A stretch of DNA of 64,000 nucleotides, from positions 1 to 64,000 of the forward strand of contig NZ_JAJLPA010000008.1 in NCBI RefSeq assembly GCF_025548555.1. Direction: 5' to 3'. Below, piece after piece: positions 55,262 to 64,000 of this stretch. A program made the translations under genes and the position numbers. Source of the DNA: Sphingomonas sp. A2-49. GTDB lineage: Bacteria; Pseudomonadota; Alphaproteobacteria; Sphingomonadales; Sphingomonadaceae. The notes beneath the pieces are model-generated. The model made no database searches, was not told the origin of the DNA, and worked only from the letters and a program-made list of their open reading frames with translations. Numbering within the stretch: the first letter of the stretch is position 1; each line of letters starts with the position of its first letter.

Positions 55262-55873
55262 ATGTTCCATGGTCCGATCATTCCCGCGCACGATCCGGTG
55301 CCGCAGCATGCCGACCAGCGGCGACCGGGCCAGCGGCACGCGACCGTGCTGCTGGTCGGGCGCATCCGCCACGCCGATGGTGAATCGGCCTGTCTCGTCC
55401 ATGACATATCGAGCCATGGCCTGATGGCGCGCTTCACCACCGCGCCGGTGGTGGGCGAGCGCATGCTGTTCGAGGTGCGCGGCCTGCCGGAGGTCGCGGC
55501 GACGGTGCGCTGGGTCGCGGGCTTTCGCGGCGGCGTCGAGTTCGACCGGCCGCAGGATCTCGCCACCGTCTTCTGCCTGCGCGACGATCAGGGGCACGTC
55601 TCGCGCACGCCGCGCTTCGCGATGCACGCCAGTGCGGGGATGCGGATCGGCGACAGGCGGCTCGCGGTCGACATCCTCGACATCTCGCCCGGCGGGGTGA
55701 AGCTGCGCAGCGACATCGCGGTTCATACGGGACAGGCGGGCAGCGTGCTGCTGCCCGAACTCAACGCCGCCGCCTTCGGCTCGGTATGCTGGACGCGCGA
55801 GGACCGGTTCGGCTTCCGCTTCTGCACGCCGCTGCCGCTCGCCAGCCTGTCGCGCGTGCTGGGCTGCGGATAG
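55262..55873 (+). CDS. Tandem PilZ-domain protein
   Basis: This 203-residue cytoplasmic protein has two PilZ-like halves. The first (residues ~22-100) has CLVHDISSHGLMARF and GVEFDRP. The second (~112-200) has RTPRF, VDILDISPGGVKLRSD and FGFRF. The D-x-S-x2-G motif is present in both, and the Arg pair expected for c-di-GMP binding is imperfect in the first. GGAGAG precedes the ATG. Its place after the surface operon suggests second-messenger control of that system, but this is inference. Confidence 0.82.
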   Translation: MFHGPIIPAHDPVPQHADQRRPGQRHATVLLVGRIRHADGESACLVHDISSHGLMARFTTAPVVGERMLFEVRGLPEVAATVRWVAGFRGGVEFDRPQDLATVFCLRDDQGHVSRTPRFAMHASAGMRIGDRRLAVDILDISPGGVKLRSDIAVHTGQAGSVLLPELNAAAFGSVCWTREDRFGFRFCTPLPLASLSRVLGCG

Positions 55874-55921
55874 CGGCGTTCCGGTTTGCCCGGGGCGGCG
55901 GCGGGCGCTACGGAACGTATC

Positions 55922-56944
55922 GTGACCGACGATCGCCTCCTCACCGCCAGCCGCCGTCCCGAGGATGTCGATGCGGCGCTGCGTCCGCGCAGCCTCGATG
56001 AATTCGTCGGCCAGCAGGCGGCGCGCGAGAATCTGCGCGTGTTCATCGAGGCGGCGCGCGGGCGCGGCGACGCGCTCGACCACGTCCTGTTCTTCGGCCC
56101 GCCCGGGCTCGGCAAGACGACGCTGGCCCAGATCATCGCGCGCGAGATGGGCGTCGGCTTCCGCGCGACATCCGGCCCGGTGATCGCCAAATCGGGCGAC
56201 CTCGCCGCGCTGCTCACCAACCTCGAGGACGGCGACGTCCTGTTCATCGACGAGATCCATCGCCTGCAACCCGCGGTCGAGGAGGTGCTGTACCCGGCGA
56301 TGGAGGACCGCGCGCTCGACCTGATGATCGGCGAGGGGCCATCGGCGCGCTCGGTCCGCATCGACCTGCCCAAATTCACCCTCGTCGGCGCGACGACGCG
56401 GCAGGGCCTGCTGACGACGCCGCTGCGCGACCGCTTCGGAATCCCGGTGCGGCTGCAATTCTACACCGTCGAGGAACTGACGCGCGTGGTGACCCGCGCC
56501 GCCGGGCTGCTCGACCTCGGCATCGCCCCCGACGGCGCGAGCGAGATCGCCCGGCGCGCGCGGGGCACGCCGCGCATCGCCGGGCGGCTGCTGCGCCGGG
56601 TGCGCGACTTCGCCAACGTCGCGGGCACGCCGACCGTCGACCGGATCGCCGCCGACCGCGCGCTCAACCGGCTGGAAGTCGATTCGCTGGGGCTCGACGC
56701 GATGGACCGGCGCTACCTGCACATGATCGCGGATATCTATCGCGGCGGTCCGGTGGGGGTCGAGACGCTCGCGGCCGGCCTGTCCGAACCGCGCGACACG
56801 ATCGAGGAGGTGATCGAGCCGTACCTGATCCAGCTCGGGCTGGTGGCGCGCACGGCGCGCGGGCGCGTGCTCAACGCCGGCGGCTGGAAGCACCTGGGCC
56901 TCAACCCGCCCGCCGGATCGCAGGACGGCCTGTTCGACCTGTAG
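55922..56944 (+). CDS. ruvB: Holliday junction DNA helicase RuvB
   Basis: This 340-residue AAA+ motor of branch migration has [12 protein letters not shown], Walker [14 protein letters not shown] (residues ~58-70), Walker [12 protein letters not shown], sensor [18 protein letters not shown] and a C-terminal winged helix ([15 protein letters not shown]). The GTG at 55922 has GGAA upstream and gives the standard N-terminus; a TTG at 55886 would add 12 residues. ruvA and ruvC are not adjacent, which is a departure from the common ruvCAB order. Confidence 0.96.
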   Translation: MTDDRLLTASRRPEDVDAALRPRSLDEFVGQQAARENLRVFIEAARGRGDALDHVLFFGPPGLGKTTLAQIIAREMGVGFRATSGPVIAKSGDLAALLTNLEDGDVLFIDEIHRLQPAVEEVLYPAMEDRALDLMIGEGPSARSVRIDLPKFTLVGATTRQGLLTTPLRDRFGIPVRLQFYTVEELTRVVTRAAGLLDLGIAPDGASEIARRARGTPRIAGRLLRRVRDFANVAGTPTVDRIAADRALNRLEVDSLGLDAMDRRYLHMIADIYRGGPVGVETLAAGLSEPRDTIEEVIEPYLIQLGLVARTARGRVLNAGGWKHLGLNPPAGSQDGLFDL

Positions 56945-57021
56945 GCGGGGCGCGACCCCTCGCGCCGCTCCCAAGACAATGTTGCGTGGCACCCTCGCGC
57001 CGCATCTGTTAGCCCTGTCGC

Positions 57022-59295
57022 ATGCCCAGCTCGGCCGTCGCCTCCGCCCGCGAAATCCTGACCCGCCTTCACGACGTGATGGCGGGCCGCAACCCGGCGC
57101 AGGCCAAGCTCAACGCCGTCGTCGGCATCATCGCGGAGGCGATGGATAGCGAGGTCTGCTCGATCTACCTGCTGCGCGACGGCGTGCTCGAACTGTTCGC
57201 GACGCGCGGGCTCGACCAGACCGCGGTGCACGTCACCAAGCTGGCGCTGGGCGAGGGGCTGGTCGGCACGATCGCCGAGGACGTCGAGGTGCTGAACCTC
57301 GACGAGGCCGCCAGCCATCCCGATTTCGCCTACAAGCCGGAAACGGGCGAGGAACGCTACCACAGCTTCGCCGGCGTGCCGATCATCCGCCGCGAACGCG
57401 CGGTCGGCGTGCTCGCCGTCCAGCACAGCGAGCAGCGCAAATACCAGGACGTCGAGATCGAGGCGTTGCAGACGGTCGCGATGGTCCTGTCCGAACTGAT
57501 CGCCAACGCCGGGCTGATCGACACCGCGCAGACCGGCGGCGATCGTCCGCAATCGACCGCCGCGGTGCGCCTGCTCGGCCAGAAGCTGGTCGAGGGGATG
57601 GGATCGGGCCACGCCGTCTTCCATCAGCCGCGCATCGTCGTCGAGCATACCGTCGCCGAGGATGTCGATGCCGAGCGGCACCGCGTCTACGCCGCGTTCG
57701 ACAAGATGCGCGAACAGATCGACCGGATGACGCGCGAGGCGGAATTCGGCGTCGGCGGGGAACACGAGGAGGTGCTCCAGACCTACAAGATGTTCGCCTA
57801 TGACGAGGGCTGGGCGCGGCGGATCAACGAGGCGATCGACAGCGGCCTGACCGCGGAGGCGGCGATCGAGCGCGTCCAGCAGCGCACCCGCCAGCGCATG
57901 CGCCAGATCGACGACCCGTTGCTCGCCGACCGGATGCACGACCTGGAGGATCTCGCCAACCGGCTGTTGCGCATCGTCTCGGGCCAGATGGGCACCGCGG
58001 CGCAGATGGGGCTGCGCCAGGATACGATCCTGATCGCGCGCAACCTCGGCCCCGCCGAACTGCTCGAATACGACAAGCGCCGGCTGAAGGGCGTGATCCT
58101 GGAGGAAGGATCGCTGACCGCGCACGTCACCATCGTCGCGCGCGCGATGGGGGTGCCGGTGCTCGGCCGGGTCCGCGACGTGCGCCGGCTGATCGCGGAG
58201 GGCGATCTGCTGCTGCTCGATTCGGTTGCGGGCAACGTCTTCGTCCGCCCCTCGTCGGGCATGGAGGAGGCGTTCGAATCGAAGCTGGCGCTGCGCCAGA
58301 AGCGCAAGGCCGCCTTCGCCGCGCTGCGCGACGTGCCGCCGGTGACGCAGGACGGCCATCGCATCACGCTAATGGTCAACGCCGGGCTGCGCGACGACGT
58401 CGCGGCGCTCGACGTCACCGGCGCGGACGGCATCGGCCTGTTCCGCACCGAATTCCAGTTCCTCGTGTCCGCGACGCTGCCGCAGCGCGAACGCCAGCAG
58501 CGTCTGTACAAGGAGGTGCTGGACGCGGCCGGCAATCGCCCGGTGATCTTCCGCACCGTCGACATCGGCGGGGACAAGGCATTGCCCTATCTCAACAAGG
58601 CCGACGCGGACGAGGAGAATCCGGCGATGGGGTGGCGCGCGCTGCGCCTCGCGCTCGATCGCGACGGCCTGATGAAGGTGCAGGCGCGCGCGCTGATCGA
58701 GGCGGCGGCGGGGCGCACGCTCAACGTCATGTTCCCGATGGTGTCGGAGGCATGGGAGTTCGACGAGGCGAAGGCCCTGTTCGAGGCGCAGCGCGCCTGG
58801 CTGGCGGCACGGGTCCGCCGCGCGCCCGCCGGCATCCGCTACGGCGCGATGCTCGAGGTGCCCGCGCTCGCCGAACAACTCGACCTGCTGCTGCCGGAGA
58901 TTGACTTCCTGTCGGTCGGCACCAACGACCTGACCCAGTTCCTGTTCGCCGCCGACCGCGCCAACCCGCGGCTGGCCGAACGCTACGACTGGCTGAGCCC
59001 GTCGATCCTGCGCTTCCTGGCGCGCGTCGTCGCACCGTGCCGCGCGGCGGGCGTCGACCTGGGCGTCTGTGGCGAGATGGGCGGGCGACCGGTCGAGGCG
59101 ATGGCGTTGATCGGGCTGGGCATCGACCGCCTGTCGATCACGCCCGCGGCGATCGGTCCGATCAAGGCGATGGTGCGCAGCCTGGATCATGCCGCGCTGC
59201 GCGCGTTCGTCGCCGGGCTGATCGCACGGCCGCCGCGCGACATGCGCGCCGCGCTGACCGACTGGGCGGTGCAAAGCGGCGTCGATCTGGCCTAA
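57022..59295 (+). CDS. ptsP: Phosphoenolpyruvate-protein phosphotransferase EI-Ntr
   Basis: This 757-residue nitrogen-PTS enzyme I has an N-terminal GAF domain (residues ~15-165) followed by the EI body. The phosphohistidine is His368 in LTAHVTIVARAMG. GADGIGLFRTEFQFL, KALPYLNKADADEENPAMGWR and the PEP-barrel segment LSVGTNDLTQFLFAADR with VCGEMGG are present. It takes phosphate from PEP to start the relay to PtsN (14.8 kb). The GAF domain of E. coli PtsP senses glutamine. Confidence 0.95.
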   Translation: MPSSAVASAREILTRLHDVMAGRNPAQAKLNAVVGIIAEAMDSEVCSIYLLRDGVLELFATRGLDQTAVHVTKLALGEGLVGTIAEDVEVLNLDEAASHPDFAYKPETGEERYHSFAGVPIIRRERAVGVLAVQHSEQRKYQDVEIEALQTVAMVLSELIANAGLIDTAQTGGDRPQSTAAVRLLGQKLVEGMGSGHAVFHQPRIVVEHTVAEDVDAERHRVYAAFDKMREQIDRMTREAEFGVGGEHEEVLQTYKMFAYDEGWARRINEAIDSGLTAEAAIERVQQRTRQRMRQIDDPLLADRMHDLEDLANRLLRIVSGQMGTAAQMGLRQDTILIARNLGPAELLEYDKRRLKGVILEEGSLTAHVTIVARAMGVPVLGRVRDVRRLIAEGDLLLLDSVAGNVFVRPSSGMEEAFESKLALRQKRKAAFAALRDVPPVTQDGHRITLMVNAGLRDDVAALDVTGADGIGLFRTEFQFLVSATLPQRERQQRLYKEVLDAAGNRPVIFRTVDIGGDKALPYLNKADADEENPAMGWRALRLALDRDGLMKVQARALIEAAAGRTLNVMFPMVSEAWEFDEAKALFEAQRAWLAARVRRAPAGIRYGAMLEVPALAEQLDLLLPEIDFLSVGTNDLTQFLFAADRANPRLAERYDWLSPSILRFLARVVAPCRAAGVDLGVCGEMGGRPVEAMALIGLGIDRLSITPAAIGPIKAMVRSLDHAALRAFVAGLIARPPRDMRAALTDWAVQSGVDLA

Positions 59296-59383
59296 ACCGC
59301 CGTCGAACCGGGTGCCGCTTGCGTTGACTTGCAGCAAGGCATCGGGGAATGTCGCGCTCCGCAGCACTCCCTTGGAGACACGA

Positions 59384-60244
59384 ATGGACGAGGTCGATCC
59401 CGGCCATCCCAACCCGAACCCTGTTCCGCCGGCCCGACCGGGGGACCGGTTGCGCGATGCGCGGGAAAGCAGGGGGCTGAGTCTGGCCGAAGTCGCCGCG
59501 CGGACCCGCGTGCCGCAACGGCATCTGGAGGCGCTGGAGGCGGGGGATTATACCGCGCTGCCGTCGCCGACCTATGCCATGGGATTTTCCAAGGCCTATG
59601 CGCGCGCGGTCGGCGCGGACGAGGTGGCGGTGGCGCAGGACGTGCGGCGCGACCTCAACCGGCTCGGCCCGCGCCAGCCGGAATACGTGCCCTACGAGAC
59701 CGCCGATCCCGCCCGCGTGCCATCGCGCGGCGTGGCGGTGTTCGGCGTCGGCGTCGCGCTGGCGGTGCTGATCCTCGTCGGCCTGTTCTACGGCACCAAC
59801 GTGTTCCGCGGCCGCACCGACACCGTCGCGGCGAACGATGCGGTGGTCAGCCAGCCGATCGCGCCGACGCCGACGCCCGTCGCCACCCCGGCGGCGCCGA
59901 CCGGCGGGCAGGTGGTGCTGGCCGCCACCGACGAGGTCTGGCTGCGCGTCTACGATGCCGACAACAAGACGCTCTACCTCGGCACGATGAAGCCGGGCGA
60001 GCGGTTCGACGTGCCGGCGGGCGCGAAGAACCCGATGATAAACGTCGGCCGTCCGGACAAGCTGGCGGTGACGCTCAACGGGTCGGCGATCCCGCCACTG
60101 GGCGACGGGTCGCGCCCGATCAAGGACGTGCGCGTCAGCGGCGAGGCGATCGCCGCGCGGCTGGCGGGTGCGGCGCCGGGTGCGGGCGGCGCGACGCCGT
60201 CGGCGCAGGAGCCGGCGGCGACGGGCAATTCGTCCGCGCCTTAA
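59384..60244 (+). CDS. RodZ-like helix-turn-helix membrane protein (DUF4115)
   Basis: This 286-residue protein has a cytoplasmic HTH domain (GDRLRDARESRGLSLAEVAA, RVPQRHLEALEAGDY, YAMGFSKAYARAVG), one transmembrane helix near residues 120-140 (VAVFGVGVALAVLILVGLFY), a Pro/Thr linker and a periplasmic DUF4115 domain (EVWLRVYDADNKTLYLG, ERFDVPAG). The architecture is that of RodZ, which links MreB to the cell wall. The ATG at 59384 has GGAG upstream. Confidence 0.88.
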   Translation: MDEVDPGHPNPNPVPPARPGDRLRDARESRGLSLAEVAARTRVPQRHLEALEAGDYTALPSPTYAMGFSKAYARAVGADEVAVAQDVRRDLNRLGPRQPEYVPYETADPARVPSRGVAVFGVGVALAVLILVGLFYGTNVFRGRTDTVAANDAVVSQPIAPTPTPVATPAAPTGGQVVLAATDEVWLRVYDADNKTLYLGTMKPGERFDVPAGAKNPMINVGRPDKLAVTLNGSAIPPLGDGSRPIKDVRVSGEAIAARLAGAAPGAGGATPSAQEPAATGNSSAP

Positions 60245-60319
60245 GGCTGGCGACAGGTCCGTGGATGCAGCTATGACGGTGCGCTGGTGAGCGACCATGC
60301 GCCGGGGGGTGCCAAGATT

Positions 60320-61288
60320 ATGCGTACATTCGTCCGGGCGCTCGCCGCCCCAGCCCTGATCGGAGTGACGGCGGTGCTGCTGCCGACCGCCGGATTCGCG
60401 CAAAGCGCGGTCGAGGGCCGCGTCGGCAAGCTCGAAAGCGAGATGCGCGCGGTGCAGCGCAAGGTGTTCCCGGGCGGCGCGGGCCAGTATCTCCAGCCCG
60501 AGATCACGCGTCCCGACGTGCCGCAGGCGGCGGGCGGCGTGCCCGCGACCAGCGCGGTCGCCGACCTGACCGGCCGCGTCACCGCGCTCGAGCAGCAGAT
60601 GGCGTCGATGACCGACCAGATCGAACAGAACGGCTACAAGGTCCGCCAGCTCCAGGAGGCGTTCGACGCCTACAGGCGCAGCACCGATGCGAAGCTCGCC
60701 GGGCTGGCGAGCGCGCCCGCGTTGGCGACGACGCCCGCCTCCACCCCGCTCGGCGAGGACGTGGCGGCGGCCGGAGCGACCACGCGGCCCGGTCGCACGC
60801 CGCGGACGCCGCCCGCCGACCCCGCCGTCGTGCGCGACGTCGAGCCTGCGACGACGTCCGCCGCCGCCGCGACCGGTGTCGAGAAGCCGGCGACCGGCGA
60901 CACGCCGGAGGACGAATATCTCTACGGCTACCGGCTGTGGGCGGCGAAGCAATATCCCCAGGCCGAGGCGCAGCTGAAGAAGATGGTCGCCGCCTATCCC
61001 AAGCATCGCCGCGCCAGCTATGCGCAGAACCTGCTCGGCCGCGCCTATCTGGACGAGGGCAAGCCCAGCCTGGCGTCGATGGCCTTCTACGACAATTACA
61101 AGAAGATGCCGGACGGCGAACGCGCCCCCGACAGCCTCTATTACCTCGCCCAGTCGCTGATGAAGCTCAACAAGCCCGCCGATGCCTGCAAGGTCTATGG
61201 CGAGCTGACCGACGTCTACGGCACCAAGGTTTCCGCGCAGATGAAGGCCGATGTCGAGAAGGGCCGTACCGCCGCCAAGTGCAAGTGA
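60320..61288 (+). CDS. cpoB: Tol-Pal system protein CpoB/YbgF
   Basis: This 322-residue periplasmic protein has a signal peptide (LAAPALIGVTAVLLPTAGFAQ) and an N-terminal coiled-coil (VEGRVGKLESEMRAVQRKV). A disordered Ala/Pro/Thr linker follows, then C-terminal TPRs (YGYRLWAAKQYPQAEAQLKK, YLDEGKPSLASMAFYDNYKK). CpoB couples outer-membrane constriction to peptidoglycan synthesis. The tol-pal genes are not in the window. The ATG at 60320 is chosen for the signal peptide; a GTG at 60287 would add 11 residues. Confidence 0.87.
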   Translation: MRTFVRALAAPALIGVTAVLLPTAGFAQSAVEGRVGKLESEMRAVQRKVFPGGAGQYLQPEITRPDVPQAAGGVPATSAVADLTGRVTALEQQMASMTDQIEQNGYKVRQLQEAFDAYRRSTDAKLAGLASAPALATTPASTPLGEDVAAAGATTRPGRTPRTPPADPAVVRDVEPATTSAAAATGVEKPATGDTPEDEYLYGYRLWAAKQYPQAEAQLKKMVAAYPKHRRASYAQNLLGRAYLDEGKPSLASMAFYDNYKKMPDGERAPDSLYYLAQSLMKLNKPADACKVYGELTDVYGTKVSAQMKADVEKGRTAAKCK

Positions 61289-62264
61289 ACCGTTCGCGCT
61301 AGAAGCCGAACGGTTCCATCACGACCTCATCCGCGCGCTGGGGCACGAGCCCCGCGGCGCGGTGCTCTTCGCCGTGTCCGGCGGGCCGGACAGCATGGCG
61401 ATGCTGACGCTCGCCGCGGCGACGTTCGGCGCGCGGGTGCGCGTGGCGACGGTGGATCACCGGCTGCGCGCCGCGGCGGCGGACGAGGCGGCGATGGTCG
61501 CCGGTCATTGCGCCGCGATCGGCGTGGCGCATGCGACCCTGGTGCCCGCGGAACCGATCGCCGGCGCCAGCATCCAGGCCGCGGCGCGGCACGCGCGCTA
61601 TCGCCTGCTCGCCGGTCATGCCGCCGCGATCGGGGCGGAGGCGCTGGCGACCGCGCATCACGTCGACGACCAGGCCGAAACCTTCCTGATGCGCGCGGCG
61701 CGGGGATCGGGCATCGCCGGGCTGGCGGGGGTGCGGCCGCGCGCGACGATCGATGGCGCCACCGTGCTGCGCCCGCTGCTGGAATGGCGGCGCGCCGAAC
61801 TGCGCGCGATCGTGCGCCGTGCCGAGGTGCCGTTCGTCGACGATCCGTCCAACCACGATCCCGCGCATGATCGCACCCGGTTCCGCCGGCTGCTCGACGC
61901 CAACGAATGGCTGGGACCGCCGCAGCTCGCGCGGTCCGCGGCGGCCCTGGCGGAGGCGGACGGCGACGTCCGCGCGATCGTCGCCTGGCTGTGGGCGAGT
62001 CGCGCGACGCAGGGCGGCGGCGGCGTGCGGATCGCGGTCGACGGCCTGCCGCGCGAATTGACCCGCCGGCTCGCGCGCCGGGCGATCGGCACCGTCATCG
62101 CCGAAGCCGGGATCGTCGCGCCCAAATGGAGCGAATCGGCGAATGTCGAGGCGCTGCTCGACGCGCTGGCGGCCGGCCGGCGCGCGACCCAGGCGGGCGT
62201 ACTGGTCACGCCGCAGGGGGACGAATGGCGCTTTCGCCCCGCTCCGGCGCGCCGCGCGACCTGA
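61251..62264 (+). CDS. tilS: tRNA(Ile)-lysidine synthase
   Basis: This 337-residue ATP pyrophosphatase has the PP-loop SGGPDS at residues 43-48, VATVDHRLR and ATAHHVDDQAETFLMRAARG. It converts C34 of the CAU-anticodon isoleucine tRNA to lysidine. The ATG at 61251 overlaps cpoB by 38 bases in another frame; no later start keeps the PP-loop context intact. The C-terminal domain is short. Confidence 0.94.
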   Translation: MSRRAVPPPSASEPFALEAERFHHDLIRALGHEPRGAVLFAVSGGPDSMAMLTLAAATFGARVRVATVDHRLRAAAADEAAMVAGHCAAIGVAHATLVPAEPIAGASIQAAARHARYRLLAGHAAAIGAEALATAHHVDDQAETFLMRAARGSGIAGLAGVRPRATIDGATVLRPLLEWRRAELRAIVRRAEVPFVDDPSNHDPAHDRTRFRRLLDANEWLGPPQLARSAAALAEADGDVRAIVAWLWASRATQGGGGVRIAVDGLPRELTRRLARRAIGTVIAEAGIVAPKWSESANVEALLDALAAGRRATQAGVLVTPQGDEWRFRPAPARRAT

Positions 62265-62447
62265 TTCGCGCACCCGCGATTCGCGCGCAAGTCCGATTCG
62301 CTGCGGCGTCCGAATGGTCGCTGTCGTCGCTTTCGCCGTCCGGCGCCGCCAAAACGCACGGATTCGCCGTCGGGCGGCCCGAATCGGCGGTCTCGTTCCA
62401 TTGCCATTAACCTGCGTGTGCTTATCTTGGCCGCCGAAAGGTCTTCC

Positions 62448-64000
<1,553 letters not shown>

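Overview
The window is GC-rich, densely coded bacterial chromosome. It looks like an alphaproteobacterium of the sphingomonad type (Sphingomonas or a close relative). The reasons are the imuB-dnaE2 cassette, the alphaproteobacterial order mnmE-mnmG-rsmG-parA-parB, hemE beside a cluster of DnaA boxes, MmcB behind a GTTC-N7-GTTC SOS box, a DUF6489 gene, and many ATGA/GTGA/TTGA gene overlaps. I see no rRNA, tRNA, CRISPR array, insertion sequence or phage gene. The first gene (imuB) and the last (ftsH) run off the window ends.

Layout. 0-3.8 kb: end of imuB and dnaE2 (error-prone repair). 3.8-7.3 kb: a thioredoxin/TPR protein, a LON-domain protein and a Trm112-like protein, then a UbiH-type hydroxylase and a MAPEG-like membrane protein on the minus strand. 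7.5-12.7 kb: ftsK, lolA, a candidate small RNA, xthA, ribA. 12.7-19.5 kb, all minus strand: mmcB, a SleB-type hydrolase, DUF1491, a thioesterase, ptsN, hpf, dnaQ, coaE, aroE, maf and the PEP-synthase/PPDK regulatory protein. 19.55-19.86 kb: the probable chromosomal origin oriC. 19.9-31.0 kb, almost all plus strand: hemE, hemJ, rho, a TerC-family gene, DUF6489, mnmE, mnmG, rsmG, parA, parB and a dienelactone-hydrolase relative, with three parS sites between 26.1 and 28.6 kb. 31-43 kb: holA, lptE, leuS, DUF3576, a putative outer-membrane protein, a thiE-like gene, a YggS-type PLP protein, a HAD phosphatase, an ankyrin protein, SCO, YcgN, a YgjP-type protease and a PBP1A-type synthase. 43-46.5 kb: msrB and a three-gene type III polyketide operon with a divergent winged-helix gene. 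47.3-55.9 kb: an accessory surface operon of four secreted DUF11-type proteins, the last a 1667-residue predicted outer-membrane protein, followed by a small ORF and a tandem PilZ protein. 55.9-64 kb: ruvB, ptsP, a RodZ-like protein, cpoB, tilS, ftsH.

The core is a replication-origin neighbourhood. Gene direction flips at oriC, so genes on both sides mostly run away from it, and the ParABS centromere sites lie 6-9 kb to one side. The most promising undescribed system is the DUF11 surface operon: three of its secreted products share a mature N-terminal motif, and a strong hairpin separates the subunit-like genes from the giant barrel gene. The type III PKS, methyltransferase and flavoprotein operon resembles known phenolic-lipid pathways.
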